A DNA stretch of 64,000 bases, from assembly GCF_020524585.1 (NCBI RefSeq), contig NZ_JAIVLK010000001.1, forward strand, positions 434,001 to 498,000. Direction: 5' to 3'. A model generated the notes under the pieces. It did no database searches. It had not been told where the DNA came from and saw nothing but the letters and a program-made list of their open reading frames with translations. Below are positions 15,665 through 24,447 of this stretch, in pieces. The stretch's first letter is position 1, and each line of letters opens with the position of its first letter. The stretch comes from Celeribacter naphthalenivorans. GTDB taxonomy: Bacteria; Pseudomonadota; Alphaproteobacteria; Rhodobacterales; Rhodobacteraceae. The translations under genes and the position numbers were made by a program.

Positions 15665-16618
15665 TTAGCCGCCGCTTTGCTCAAAAAGCGCGGCCAAACG
15701 GTCGTAGAACAGCGCGCGCGTGGCGGGCGTCTCCATCGGCACCTCGTGGCGGGCCCCCGGCACGATCACCAATTCGCAGGACGGCCAACGGGTCGCCAGC
15801 TCCTTCACCGCTTGGGTGTTCACGATCTTCTCGTCGCCGCCGAGAAAACACAAGACCGGCACATCCGGCAAAGCGTGCTCGAACGCCCAGTCGTTTTCGC
15901 GGATCGCCTCCGTGACCCAATGCGAGGACGGTCCGCCGAGGCCGAGATCGGGCTGGGCCACGACCTGATCGGTCATGTAATCGAACATCTCGCGATCCGA
16001 GGTCAAAAGATTATCCTTGAACCCGTGCCAGATCATGTAGGTCTCTGCCTTGGTCCCCGGCGCCCGCAGGTTTTGCAGGCCGAGCGCGTGCAGCACCGGA
16101 GAGACAAATCGCAGAAGCAGTTTCTGAACAGGCGTCAGGCCAATTCCCCACATCGGTGCGGAAAATCCGGCGGCCTGAAAGGGTTTGCCCTCAATGAGCG
16201 CCCGGATGCCAATCGCGCCACCCATCGAGTGGCCGATCAGGAACCAGGGTTTCGGCATGGCTTTTTCTTCGGCCAGCGCAATCACCGCATCGAGGTCTTT
16301 CTGGTAGTCCTGAAACTCCTCGACATGGCCGATGCGCCGGTCTTTCAACAGGCGATCTGCCAAGCCTTGCCCGCGCCAGTCGATGGCCAGGGAGGCAAAG
16401 CCACGGGCGGCAAAATCCGCCGCCGCGCGACCGTATTTCTCAACGCATTCGGTGCGCCCGGGCAGGATAAACACCGTGCCCTTCGCGCCAGCCTGCGTGG
16501 TCTGAAGGGGCCAGAGCCCGACACGAATGCGCACCCCGTCCGAGGTGGTCAGCCAATAGGCTTCGCCGCCCTCCGGCCCTTGGGCCAGATCGGCAAAATA
16601 GGGTGCGGTCTCGGTCAT
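15665..16618 (-). CDS. Alpha/beta hydrolase, lysophospholipase-like
   Basis: A 317-residue soluble hydrolase with the nucleophile elbow GHSMGG (Ser131), WRGQG near residue 81, an Asp in FLGGDEKIV and His in GARHE. This pattern fits PldB/monoacylglycerol lipase-type enzymes. It lies 6 bases downstream of the SCP2 gene stop region on the same strand, so the SCP2 protein and hydrolase may be neighbours in one transcript in either order of function; lipid handling is a plausible shared theme but is inferred. Confidence 0.88.
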   Translation of the reverse strand: MTETAPYFADLAQGPEGGEAYWLTTSDGVRIRVGLWPLQTTQAGAKGTVFILPGRTECVEKYGRAAADFAARGFASLAIDWRGQGLADRLLKDRRIGHVEEFQDYQKDLDAVIALAEEKAMPKPWFLIGHSMGGAIGIRALIEGKPFQAAGFSAPMWGIGLTPVQKLLLRFVSPVLHALGLQNLRAPGTKAETYMIWHGFKDNLLTSDREMFDYMTDQVVAQPDLGLGGPSSHWVTEAIRENDWAFEHALPDVPVLCFLGGDEKIVNTQAVKELATRWPSCELVIVPGARHEVPMETPATRALFYDRLAALFEQSGG

Positions 16619-16624
16619 CTGATC

Positions 16625-16915
16625 TTAGGCCAGAACAGAGCCCAGTTGCATCGCGAGGCCCATGTCGCCATCGACCGACAGTTTGCCCTGCATGAAGGCG
16701 GCGGTCGGGTTCACATCGCCCTCGATCATGCCCTGAAAGGTCTCGAGATCGGCGGTCAGGGTCACATCGGCCTCGTCGTCAGAGGCACGCGCGCCGTCGC
16801 TGTCGACCACGATGGCGCCTTCGCCCTCGATCACGAATTTCGCGACACCGGCGTCAAAACCGCCCTCCATCTTTTCGTTCAGGGCTTCGACGGCTTTGGT
16901 GATGAGATCGCTCAT
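16625..16915 (-). CDS. SCP2 sterol-binding domain protein
   Basis: A 96-residue single-domain protein of the SCP2 (sterol carrier) family. The segment GEGAIVVDSDG...DVTLTADLETFQGMIEGD and AFMQGKLSVDGDMGLAMQLGSVL are diagnostic. It probably binds a lipid or other hydrophobic ligand in the cytoplasm. It starts at ATG 16915 and is transcribed divergently from the TPR gene; the hydrolase at 16618 lies downstream on the same strand. Confidence 0.92.
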   Translation of the reverse strand: MSDLITKAVEALNEKMEGGFDAGVAKFVIEGEGAIVVDSDGARASDDEADVTLTADLETFQGMIEGDVNPTAAFMQGKLSVDGDMGLAMQLGSVLA

Positions 16916-17005
16916 GGGTTTTCCTTTGGTTGGTCTTTGCGGAGCATATAGGCACTCATTTGTGACTTTGAACATCCGCCTCAGAAAGCTACTATCGAAA
17001 GTGTT

Positions 17006-17575
17006 ATGAAAGCATTGCGACAAATTCTCAAATGTGCCGTTACGTTTCAGGCTCTGTTCTGGCTTCTTTTTGCCGGACAGCCGGGGTTTGCGGCGGATCA
17101 GGCGCGGCTTGATACGCTTTTTGCCGAATTGTCCAAGGCCGATCCCTACGGGGCGGGTCAGATCGAACAGGAAATCGCCATGGAGCTGGCGCGCTCTGGC
17201 TCTGACGCGATGGATTTGCTTTTGGAGCGTGGCCGCGCGGCGATGGAGGTCGGTGACATTCAGGGTGCGATTGGCCATCTGACCGCTTTGGTCGATCATG
17301 CGCCTGAGTTCACCGAAGGCTATAATGCCCGCGCGACAGCCTATTTCATGGCCGGGCTTTACGGGCCCGCGATTGCCGACATCGGTCAGGTTTTAGACCG
17401 CGAGCCGCGTCATTTCGGGGCTTTGTCGGGGCTGGCGCTGATCCTGGAAGAGATCGGGGATAACCCGCGCGCCATGGAAGTCCTCTTGCAAGTCCAGAAG
17501 ATTCACCCGCAAATGCAGGGGCTGTCGGATCGGATTGCGCGTCTGGAACTGGTCCTTCAGGGCACGGCGCTCTAA
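17006..17575 (+). CDS. Secreted tetratricopeptide repeat protein
   Basis: A 189-residue protein with a signal peptide (about residues 1-30, ending GFAADQ) and about three TPR-like helical pairs from residue 70 (ALTAL...EGYNARATAYFMAGLYGPAIADIGQVLDREP in pieces). It is probably a periplasmic scaffold. It precedes the RNA helicase by 34 bases. Confidence 0.85.
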   Translation: MKALRQILKCAVTFQALFWLLFAGQPGFAADQARLDTLFAELSKADPYGAGQIEQEIAMELARSGSDAMDLLLERGRAAMEVGDIQGAIGHLTALVDHAPEFTEGYNARATAYFMAGLYGPAIADIGQVLDREPRHFGALSGLALILEEIGDNPRAMEVLLQVQKIHPQMQGLSDRIARLELVLQGTAL

Positions 17576-17609
17576 AACAGCAGGCAGAGAGACCAAGAAG
17601 GCGAAATTC

Positions 17610-20492
17610 ATGACGGGCATGACCGGTCGGATCACGGCAGTGCTCGGCCCCACGAACACAGGCAAAACCCATTACGCCATCGAGCGTATGCTGTCCTATC
17701 GCACGGGCGTGATCGGCCTGCCTCTGCGGCTTTTGGCGCGTGAGGTTTACGACCGCATCGTCGCGGCGCGCGGGCCGTCGGTGGTGGCGCTTGTGACCGG
17801 CGAAGAGCGCATCGTGCCGCCCCGCACGCAATATTGGGTCTGCACGGTCGAGGCGATGCCCACCGGCATGGGGTCGGATTTCCTCGCTGTCGATGAGATT
17901 CAGCTGTGCGCCGATCCCGAGCGGGGTCATGTTTTCACCGACCGGCTTTTGAACGCCCGCGGCACCCATGAGACCCTGTTCATGGGGTCGGATTCGATGC
18001 GCTCTGTGATTGCGCAGCTGGTGCCCAAGGCGCAATTCATGCACCGCGACCGGTTTTCGCGCCTGACCTACGCAGGGTCGAAAAAGATAAGCCGCATGCC
18101 GCCGAGGGCCGCGATTGTCGGGTTTTCTGTGGATGATGTTTACGCCATTGCCGAGCTTTTGCGCCGGCAAAAGGGCGGGGCGGCGGTCGTCATGGGGGCG
18201 CTCAGTCCCCGGACACGGAACGCGCAGGTCGAGATGTATCAAAACGGCGATGTCGATTACCTCGTCGCCACGGATGCGATCGGCATGGGGCTCAATCTCG
18301 ACGTCACCCATGTGGCCTTTTCCTCGACCATGAAATTCGACGGGCGGCGGATGCGGCCCTTGATGCCCAACGAACTGGCCCAGATCGCGGGCCGCGCCGG
18401 GCGGTATCAGACCGACGGCACCTTTGGCGTGACGGGCGAGGCGCAGCCCTTTGACGAGGAGGTGATCGAGGCCATTGAGGAGCATCGCTTTACGCCTCAG
18501 AAAAAGCTCAACTGGCGCAACTCCCGGTTGGAATTCGGCACGGTCGACCGGCTGATCGGCTCTCTGGAAATGGCGCCGGATGATCCGTCTTTGGTGAAAG
18601 CCCGCGAGGCGGATGACCTACAGGCGCTGAAAACCCTGTCGGACCTGAAATCCGTGCGCCCGCGTCTGCGCGGCTCGAAGGATGTGCGGCTCTTGTGGGA
18701 CGTCTGTCGCATACCCGATTTCCGGGGAATCAGCCACGGCGAACACACCTCGCTTTTGGAGCGGATTTTCGAGTTTTTGCATGAATATGGGCGGGTTCCC
18801 GACGATTGGCTGGCCGGACAGATCAAACGCATTGACCGCACCGAGGGCAATATCGACACTCTGTCTAAAAGACTCGCCTATATTCGCACTTGGACCTATG
18901 TTGCCCAGCGTGAAAACTGGGTCGATGACGAAAGCCATTGGCGCGGCGCGACCCGCGCTGTAGAAGACCGATTGTCGGATGCGCTGCATGGTGCACTGAC
19001 GCAAAGATTTGTGGACCGGCGGACGAGCGTGCTCCTTCGGCGGCTCAAGCAAAAGGAGGGCCTTGTGGCCGACGTGAACGATAAAGGTGAAGTGACGGTT
19101 GAAGGCGAATTCGTCGGCCGTCTGGAAGGGTTCCGCTTTCAGCAGGACAAGGCGGCAACGCCCGATGAAGCCAAGACGCTGGCCCAGGCCGCGATGGCGG
19201 CATTGGCGCCGGAGTTCAGCCTGCGTGCTGACCGGTTCTACAACGCGCCCGACACGGAGATGGATTTCACCGAACAGGGTGGCCTGATGTGGGGTGAGCA
19301 CGCCGTGGGCAAACTGGTGCCCGGCGACGATGCGCTCAAACCGCGGGCTGTGGCCTTTGTCGACGACGGTGTCGCGCAAGACGTGGTGGAGAAAGTCCAG
19401 CGCCGGTTGCAGCATTTCATCGACCGCAAGATCGCGACCCTTTTCGAGCCGCTTCTGAACATGTCCCGCGACGAGGCCCTCACGGGTCTGGCGCGCGGCT
19501 TTGCCTTCCGTCTAGTCGAGAACCTCGGCGTCATCCCGCGCGAGCAGATCGCCCAAGAGGTCAAAGAGCTGGATCAGGACGCCCGTGGCGCGTTGCGCAA
19601 ACATGGCGTGCGCTTCGGTCAGTACACGATCTTCATGCCGCTTTTGCTGAAACCGGCGCCGACGCGTCTGCGTCTTTTGTTGTGGGCGTTGAACGCGAAA
19701 TTCGACACCTTCCCCGACAGCCCGCCGCCGGGTCTGGTGACCATCCCTGCCGTGGTGGACGCTCCCGAAGGCTATTATGCCATGTCCGGCTATCGCCTCT
19801 CCGGTCAGCGCGCGATCCGCATCGATATGCTGGAACGCCTCGCCGATCTGCTGCGCAGCCAGGACAGCCGTGGCGGGTTCGAAGCCAACCCGGATATGCT
19901 GTCGATCACCGGCATGACCTTGGAGCAATTCGCTGACCTGATGGGCGGCATGGGCTACAAGGCCGAGCAGGGCGAGCGCGTGAAGGTGAAAGCCGTCGAT
20001 CAGGTGATCGAGGCCGAATCTGCGCCGGCTGAAAACGCCGATGATGCGCCTGCCGATCTGTCCGGCGTCGCCGCCGAGATCCCCGACGAAGGCGAAGCAC
20101 CTTCTGCCGAGATCGCCGAACACGCGCCCGTCGAAGATGAGGCCGCAGAGTTTGCCGAGACCGAAGTGCCCGAAGGCGTGGCGGCTGACGCCGGTCTGCC
20201 GGAAGAGGAGAAGGAAGTCTTCTACACCTTCACCTGGGGTGGCAACCGGGGCGGCAACCGCAACGCTGGCCGTGGCCCGCGCCGTGAGGGCGGGGATCGT
20301 CCGCAGGGCAAAAAGGGTGGCAAGCCGCAGGGCAAAAAAGGTGGCAAGCCGCGTCGTGACGGTGGTCGTGATGGAGGAAAGGGTGGCAACCAGCCGCAGA
20401 CTTTCTCTTCCAAGCCGCCGCGCAAGGAAAAGCAGATCGACCCCGACAACCCCTTCGCCGCCGCGCTCATGGGGCTCAAGGACAAGAAGTAA
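17610..20492 (+). CDS. Suv3-like ATP-dependent RNA helicase
   Basis: A 960-residue superfamily 2 helicase resembling mitochondrial SUV3, the degradosome helicase. Walker A GPTNTGKT lies at 13-20, the DEIQ box at 95-98, ATDAIGMGLNLD around 220-231, and QIAGRAGR near 255. The C-terminal third is unlike SUV3: an acidic, Ala/Glu-rich segment (about 790-865) and then a Gly/Lys/Arg-rich basic tail with repeated KKGGKPQG units (about 885-940), probably an RNA-binding region. ATG 17610 is chosen; the longer reading to 17535 overlaps the TPR gene. The next gene starts directly after the stop. Confidence 0.92.
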   Translation: MTGMTGRITAVLGPTNTGKTHYAIERMLSYRTGVIGLPLRLLAREVYDRIVAARGPSVVALVTGEERIVPPRTQYWVCTVEAMPTGMGSDFLAVDEIQLCADPERGHVFTDRLLNARGTHETLFMGSDSMRSVIAQLVPKAQFMHRDRFSRLTYAGSKKISRMPPRAAIVGFSVDDVYAIAELLRRQKGGAAVVMGALSPRTRNAQVEMYQNGDVDYLVATDAIGMGLNLDVTHVAFSSTMKFDGRRMRPLMPNELAQIAGRAGRYQTDGTFGVTGEAQPFDEEVIEAIEEHRFTPQKKLNWRNSRLEFGTVDRLIGSLEMAPDDPSLVKAREADDLQALKTLSDLKSVRPRLRGSKDVRLLWDVCRIPDFRGISHGEHTSLLERIFEFLHEYGRVPDDWLAGQIKRIDRTEGNIDTLSKRLAYIRTWTYVAQRENWVDDESHWRGATRAVEDRLSDALHGALTQRFVDRRTSVLLRRLKQKEGLVADVNDKGEVTVEGEFVGRLEGFRFQQDKAATPDEAKTLAQAAMAALAPEFSLRADRFYNAPDTEMDFTEQGGLMWGEHAVGKLVPGDDALKPRAVAFVDDGVAQDVVEKVQRRLQHFIDRKIATLFEPLLNMSRDEALTGLARGFAFRLVENLGVIPREQIAQEVKELDQDARGALRKHGVRFGQYTIFMPLLLKPAPTRLRLLLWALNAKFDTFPDSPPPGLVTIPAVVDAPEGYYAMSGYRLSGQRAIRIDMLERLADLLRSQDSRGGFEANPDMLSITGMTLEQFADLMGGMGYKAEQGERVKVKAVDQVIEAESAPAENADDAPADLSGVAAEIPDEGEAPSAEIAEHAPVEDEAAEFAETEVPEGVAADAGLPEEEKEVFYTFTWGGNRGGNRNAGRGPRREGGDRPQGKKGGKPQGKKGGKPRRDGGRDGGKGGNQPQTFSSKPPRKEKQIDPDNPFAAALMGLKDKK

Positions 20493-20873
20493 ATGGAAAA
20501 GCGGGAGACCATTCGTCTCGACAAGTGGCTGTGGTATGCCCGCTTTTTCAAAACCCGCGGGCTGGCGGCCAAGACCGTCACCGGCGGGCACGTGCGGGTG
20601 AATTCCAACAAAGTGTCAAAGGCCTCGACCTCTGTGGGCGAGGGCGATGTTTTGACCTTTCCGCAGGCGCGCAACATTCGGGTGATCAAGATTGCCGCCT
20701 GTGGCACTCGGCGCGGCCCGGCGCCCGAAGCGCAAACCCTTTACGAAGACCTCAGCCCGCCCGTCGTCTCGAAGGACCCTGTTCCGTCTGTGCCACGGTT
20801 CGAGGGAAAAGGTCGTCCCACAAAGAAAGATCGTCGCATGACGGACCTTTCGCGCCCTGACATGCTTGATTGA
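20493..20873 (+). CDS. S4-domain RNA-binding protein (HslR-like)
   Basis: A 126-residue protein with an N-terminal S4 domain (RLDKWLWYARFFKTRGLAA, GGHVRVN) as in Hsp15/HslR, which binds stalled 50S-nascent chain complexes. The basic C-terminal tail is RPTKKDRRMT. The ATG abuts the helicase stop (TAAATG), indicating tight coupling with an RNA helicase. An RNA or ribosome role fits both. Confidence 0.9.
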   Translation: MEKRETIRLDKWLWYARFFKTRGLAAKTVTGGHVRVNSNKVSKASTSVGEGDVLTFPQARNIRVIKIAACGTRRGPAPEAQTLYEDLSPPVVSKDPVPSVPRFEGKGRPTKKDRRMTDLSRPDMLD

Positions 20874-20926
20874 TCCGGCACTTGGGGCTAGCAAAGGCGC
20901 AAATGATCAGATTTGGATGAGCCGCA

Positions 20927-21265
20927 ATGACCTATGTCGTGATTGATAACTGCATCGCCTGTAAATACACCGACTGTGTCGAAGTCTGCCCCGTGGATTG
21001 TTTCTACGAGGGGGAGAACATGCTGGTGATCCATCCTGACGAATGCATCGACTGTGGCGTCTGTGAGCCGGAATGTCCGGCCGACGCGATCCGCCCGGAC
21101 ACCGAGCCGGACATGGAGAAATGGGTCGAGCTGAACCGCAAATATGCCGAAGCCTGGCCCGTAATCCTTGAGAAGAAAGACCCGATGCCGGGCTATGAGG
21201 ACAAGGACGGCGAAGAGGGCAAGTTGGAGAAGTATTTCTCCGAGGCTCCCGGCGAGGGGTCCTGA
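20927..21265 (+). CDS. fdxA: Seven-iron ferredoxin FdxA
   Basis: A 112-residue ferredoxin with cysteines arranged for one 3Fe-4S and one 4Fe-4S cluster: [17 protein letters not shown] (9-25) and [12 protein letters not shown] (about 40-51). It is an electron carrier in the cytoplasm. The C-terminal extension after residue 60 is normal for this family. The S4-fdxA-carD order is conserved in Rhodobacteraceae. Confidence 0.96.
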   Translation: MTYVVIDNCIACKYTDCVEVCPVDCFYEGENMLVIHPDECIDCGVCEPECPADAIRPDTEPDMEKWVELNRKYAEAWPVILEKKDPMPGYEDKDGEEGKLEKYFSEAPGEGS

Positions 21266-21683
21266 TTCTGCGAATCTTCTCGAATCACGTGTATGATTCG
21301 CATATCCAAGGGTCCTGTTCTTCAGGGCCCTTTTTATATGCAGTCCTCGGTATAAGTCCTTGATTCATGGATAAGCCCCTGAAAACGGGGGGCTCTTGCT
21401 GCCGCTTCACTGAGCTGTGCTTTCTTTGGGGCGTTTTTTGTGCTATGATCACTCAACCACGTTAGGACATATCGACCTCAACCCCCTGAGCCGCGCTTTT
21501 ATGGGGATTGAGTTTTTCGCGCCTAAATCCGGCCCCTGACGCCATTCCGGCAGGGGACAGGTCACAGTTTGGTTTCGGGCTTTTGTGTGTGCTCGGACCT
21601 CATGTGATCCGGGGCGAGTGCGAAAGTGCGATGCGGCCGAAAAAGGTGGTGCCAACGGTCCCGTCTGAGGAAAAAACCTGCAA
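21266..21683 (+). other. fdxA-carD intergenic region
   Basis: 418 bases without a gene. It holds an inverted repeat TGCGAATC/GATTCGCA (21269-21302), the fdxA terminator, AGCCCC...GGGGCT (21374-21394), and CCCCTG/CAGGGG (21534-21556) in what would be the carD leader. A minus-strand open frame at 21449-21718 looks non-coding. Confidence 0.6.
21308..21335 (+). terminator. Terminator of fdxA
   Basis: AAGGGTCCTG-ttctt-CAGGGCCCTTTTT: stem with one mismatch and a T-run. Confidence 0.82.
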
Positions 21684-22193
21684 ATGAGCAAGACCAAGAA
21701 ATCCGAATTCCGCCCCAACGATTACGTTGTTTATCCGGCCCATGGCGTCGGTCAGATCATGTCGATCGAAGAACAGGAAATCGCGGGCATGTCCCTTGAA
21801 CTTTTCGTCATCGCCTTTGAAAAAGACAAGATGACGCTGCGCGTTCCGACCAACAAGGCCGTCGAATCCGGCCTGCGGTCGCTGTCGTCGCCGGAACTGA
21901 TTCAGGACGCGATGAAGACCCTGAAAGGCAAGGCCAAGGTCAAACGCGCCATGTGGTCCCGCCGTGCGCAGGAGTATGAGCAAAAGATCAACTCCGGCGA
22001 CCTGATCGCCATCGCCGAAGTGGTGCGCGACCTGCACCGCACCGACGACCAACGCGAGCAGAGCTACTCCGAGCGTCAGCTTTACGAAGCGGCTCTGGAT
22101 CGTCTGACCCGCGAAGTGGCCGCCGTCTCCGGCTCTGACGAGGCGGATGCGCAGAAGAAAGTCAGCGACGTGCTCGTGAGCCGCGCCGCCTGA
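21684..22193 (+). CDS. carD: CarD family transcriptional regulator
   Basis: A 169-residue protein with the CarD/TRCF RNA polymerase-interacting domain: FRPNDYVVYPAHGVGQI (about 8-24) and the helical DNA-contacting C-terminal domain. CarD stabilises open promoter complexes, especially at rRNA and housekeeping promoters. The length is close to that of the essential actinobacterial and alphaproteobacterial CarD proteins. A single-gene unit with its own terminator. Confidence 0.95.
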   Translation: MSKTKKSEFRPNDYVVYPAHGVGQIMSIEEQEIAGMSLELFVIAFEKDKMTLRVPTNKAVESGLRSLSSPELIQDAMKTLKGKAKVKRAMWSRRAQEYEQKINSGDLIAIAEVVRDLHRTDDQREQSYSERQLYEAALDRLTREVAAVSGSDEADAQKKVSDVLVSRAA

Positions 22194-22198
22194 TTTCT

Positions 22199-22221
22199 GA
22201 GTATTTCAAGCACAAAGGAAA
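22199..22221 (+). repeat. Post-stop motif copy B
   Basis: GAGTATTTCAAGCACAAAGG, starting 6 bases after the carD stop. A divergent member of the motif family. Confidence 0.5.
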
Positions 22222-22254
22222 CCGCCGGGAGGGAGACCTCACCGGCGGTTTTCT
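22220..22254 (+). terminator. Terminator of carD
   Basis: AACCGCCGG ... CCGGCGGTTTTC. Confidence 0.87.
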
Positions 22255-22542
22255 TTTGAGAGTGTGGCGCAGGCTCCTCGAACGGTCAGGGCCACTGTTC
22301 GAAGAGCCTGCGGTGTGAAGCGCGCATCACGGCACGCTTCTGTCGTCACTCCAAAGAGGCTTGGCCGTGACGCCGATGGCACGGCACAGGAGGGAGACAT
22401 TCAACTCGAACATACTCTTGACCCATCCCCCGCCCCCTCTTGCACCGTGCAATCGGCCTGTTTTCTCTACGAAAAGTCAGAGATTTCCACATTCCCCAGA
22501 TGGGGTAAGCGCATCAAAAAAGCGGTATGAGTGTGGAAATTT
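22255..22542. other. Intergenic region after carD
   Basis: With the carD terminator this makes about 350 gene-free bases. It includes a strong imperfect hairpin at 22269-22311. Frames here have no coding character. Confidence 0.55.
22269..22311. repeat. Extended inverted repeat downstream of carD
   Basis: GCAGGCTC/GAGCCTGC (8 bp), one mismatch, then TCGAAC/GTTCGA (6 bp). No T-run follows, so it is not a typical terminator. Confidence 0.75.
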
Positions 22543-24264
22543 TCACGCCATCCGGGTCAAATGTGCCAGTGCTTTGTCCCAAGCGCGGAAGAACACGAAG
22601 CGGCCCGCGTTCTCGACGGTCTCGATGTCGATCTCCGGGTAGCGCGCGGCATGTTGGGCCAGCATGTCTGGCGGGATTTCCGTGTCTTCGACACCTTGCA
22701 GGAACTGCACCGGCAGGCTTTGCGCCATGGCACGCAGATCCTGCGACCAATCCATCGTCATCTGTTCAATCGTGGTCCGGGTGAAAATATCCGCAGCGTT
22801 ATAGTCCTTCGACAGGGTAAAGTGGCTGCCCTCAAACAGCGCCTCACGTATGTCCGGATCGTCCAGCAAGGCCAGATCGCCCGGCGCATCGGCGAAAATA
22901 TTGCGGATAAAGGCGCCCTTGCCGGCCTTTTGCGCCAGCGCGAACCCGGCCTTGATCAAAAACGGCAAAAGCCGGGGCGTGTGGCGGGCGGTGGCCAGGA
23001 TCATGCGGTGCCATTTGTCCATGCAGGCGATCTGGTTGGGTTCGGTCACCGGAAAGACCGCGCCACAGCCGACGACGCCAGTGATGAGATGCGGAAAGAG
23101 GGCGGCGAATTTCGCAACGAACATCACATCGACGCCAAGCGCCAGATGCGGGCAGGGGCCGAGGTTGAGGTGTGCCACCAGCTCGGCCATGTCGCGGGCG
23201 TAATGCTCAGACAAGCTGCCCATCGCGGGGGGCGTGTCCGAGGGGCCGTAGCCTCCACGCAGAGGCAGGATCACGCGAAGCCCCAAAGTGCGGGCCTGTT
23301 CCTCCGCCGCCTGCGGCCAATGGGTAAAGCCGTAATCCATCGGCCAGACCAGCACCGGTTTGCCCGCAGGCGCTCCAAATTCGCGGTAATCCAACCGCCG
23401 CCCGTCGCTCAGCTCCATGCTTTGCCACTGAACCGCGGGTCTGGCCGTATCCTCACCGGGCTGCGTCTGTGATCCACCCGGTGCGGTCGCCATATGCATC
23501 ATCATCAACACGATGCGGATCAATTCGGCCTGTGAGCGGGTGTCGGTCTTGCTCAGGATGGTTTTCACCTGGGTGCGGATCGTATCGACGGAACGCCCAC
23601 GCGCGGCGGCGATTTCCTGAATGTTTTCGGATTTGATCAGACGTTGCATGACGGCGATCTCGGCGGGGGTCAAAGCAAAGGCGGCGGCCAGAACCGCATC
23701 GAAATCCTCGGGCCAGATCAGCTCGGAGGAGAGGATCAAAACCACCGGCCCGGCCTGAGGCAAGACCTCTGCGTGCAGTTTCAAAAGCGTTGGGCGGGAG
23801 TGGTCGTCCCTGTGCAATTCCAAAAGCGTGTCGGCTGCATCCTTGCCCACACCGCGCGGGTTCAGATGTTTCTTGACCAGAGCCAGCAGGGTCGCCCGTG
23901 TGTCCTCGGGGAGGGCGGCAGAGCCGAGCGGCGCTCCGGTCTCGACCCTGAACAGTGATGCTGCGGGGCCGTTGGCGGCCAGAACAATAAGCCGGGCGTC
24001 GACCAGAATGGCGGTGGATTGCGAAAACCGCGCCATGAGGGCGGCGATCTCATCGCCTTGCGGCTGTGCCGTGCTGCGGGCGAGGATTTCTTCGGCGCGA
24101 TGGAAATGTTTGAGCAAAGCATGCTCCGACAGACCGGCGGGCACCGTTTCGCGATCCATATGGGGCAGGAGGCGCGCATAGCGTTCCGGGCATTCGGGCG
24201 CGAGGGCCACGTCATAGATTGCGGACAGGATGTCATCCGGAGGGGAGATGCGGGTCTGGTTCAT
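22543..24264 (-). CDS. LuxR-type HTH protein fused to a degenerate alpha/beta hydrolase
   Basis: A 573-residue three-part protein. Residues 1-190 look like a PAS-type sensor region. Residues 198-255 are a LuxR/GerE HTH (LTPAEIAVMQRLIKSENIQEI in pieces, then SVDTIRTQVKTIL). From about 285 to the end is an alpha/beta hydrolase fold with VLVWPMDYG and LRGGYGPSD. The catalytic residues appear lost: the nucleophile elbow reads GVDVM (Asp379 in place of Ser), and the usual catalytic His is Arg555 in ENAGRFVFF. The hydrolase domain may therefore bind a ligand for a transcription factor. Its promoter region contains a palindrome at 24364-24387. Confidence 0.85.
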   Translation of the reverse strand: MNQTRISPPDDILSAIYDVALAPECPERYARLLPHMDRETVPAGLSEHALLKHFHRAEEILARSTAQPQGDEIAALMARFSQSTAILVDARLIVLAANGPAASLFRVETGAPLGSAALPEDTRATLLALVKKHLNPRGVGKDAADTLLELHRDDHSRPTLLKLHAEVLPQAGPVVLILSSELIWPEDFDAVLAAAFALTPAEIAVMQRLIKSENIQEIAAARGRSVDTIRTQVKTILSKTDTRSQAELIRIVLMMMHMATAPGGSQTQPGEDTARPAVQWQSMELSDGRRLDYREFGAPAGKPVLVWPMDYGFTHWPQAAEEQARTLGLRVILPLRGGYGPSDTPPAMGSLSEHYARDMAELVAHLNLGPCPHLALGVDVMFVAKFAALFPHLITGVVGCGAVFPVTEPNQIACMDKWHRMILATARHTPRLLPFLIKAGFALAQKAGKGAFIRNIFADAPGDLALLDDPDIREALFEGSHFTLSKDYNAADIFTRTTIEQMTMDWSQDLRAMAQSLPVQFLQGVEDTEIPPDMLAQHAARYPEIDIETVENAGRFVFFRAWDKALAHLTRMA

Positions 24265-24363
24265 TGCGCGCCGAGGGGGACGAGTGGAAATCTGCCCTCA
24301 GGATCGCTTGTGGATGGTGTTGGACAAAGGCTTTTCTGGCCGCATGGGAAAAGTCGATGATTT

Positions 24364-24387
24364 TTCCCCCTAAAATAGTAGGGGGAA
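24364..24387. promoter_or_regulatory. Palindrome upstream of the LuxR-hydrolase gene
   Basis: TTCCCCCTA-aaatag-TAGGGGGAA, 100 bases upstream of the start codon. Perfect 9-bp arms. A possible operator, perhaps for autoregulation. Confidence 0.45.
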
Positions 24388-24447
24388 CTGGAGTTTTCGT
24401 GACGAATCCTGCCTGAATGCTGTGCAAAACAGGCGGCTGCACATGTT

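Noticed and set aside
21449-21718. 89-codon minus-strand frame in the carD leader
   Set aside because: No ribosome-binding site and it overlaps the carD start; composition is not coding-like.
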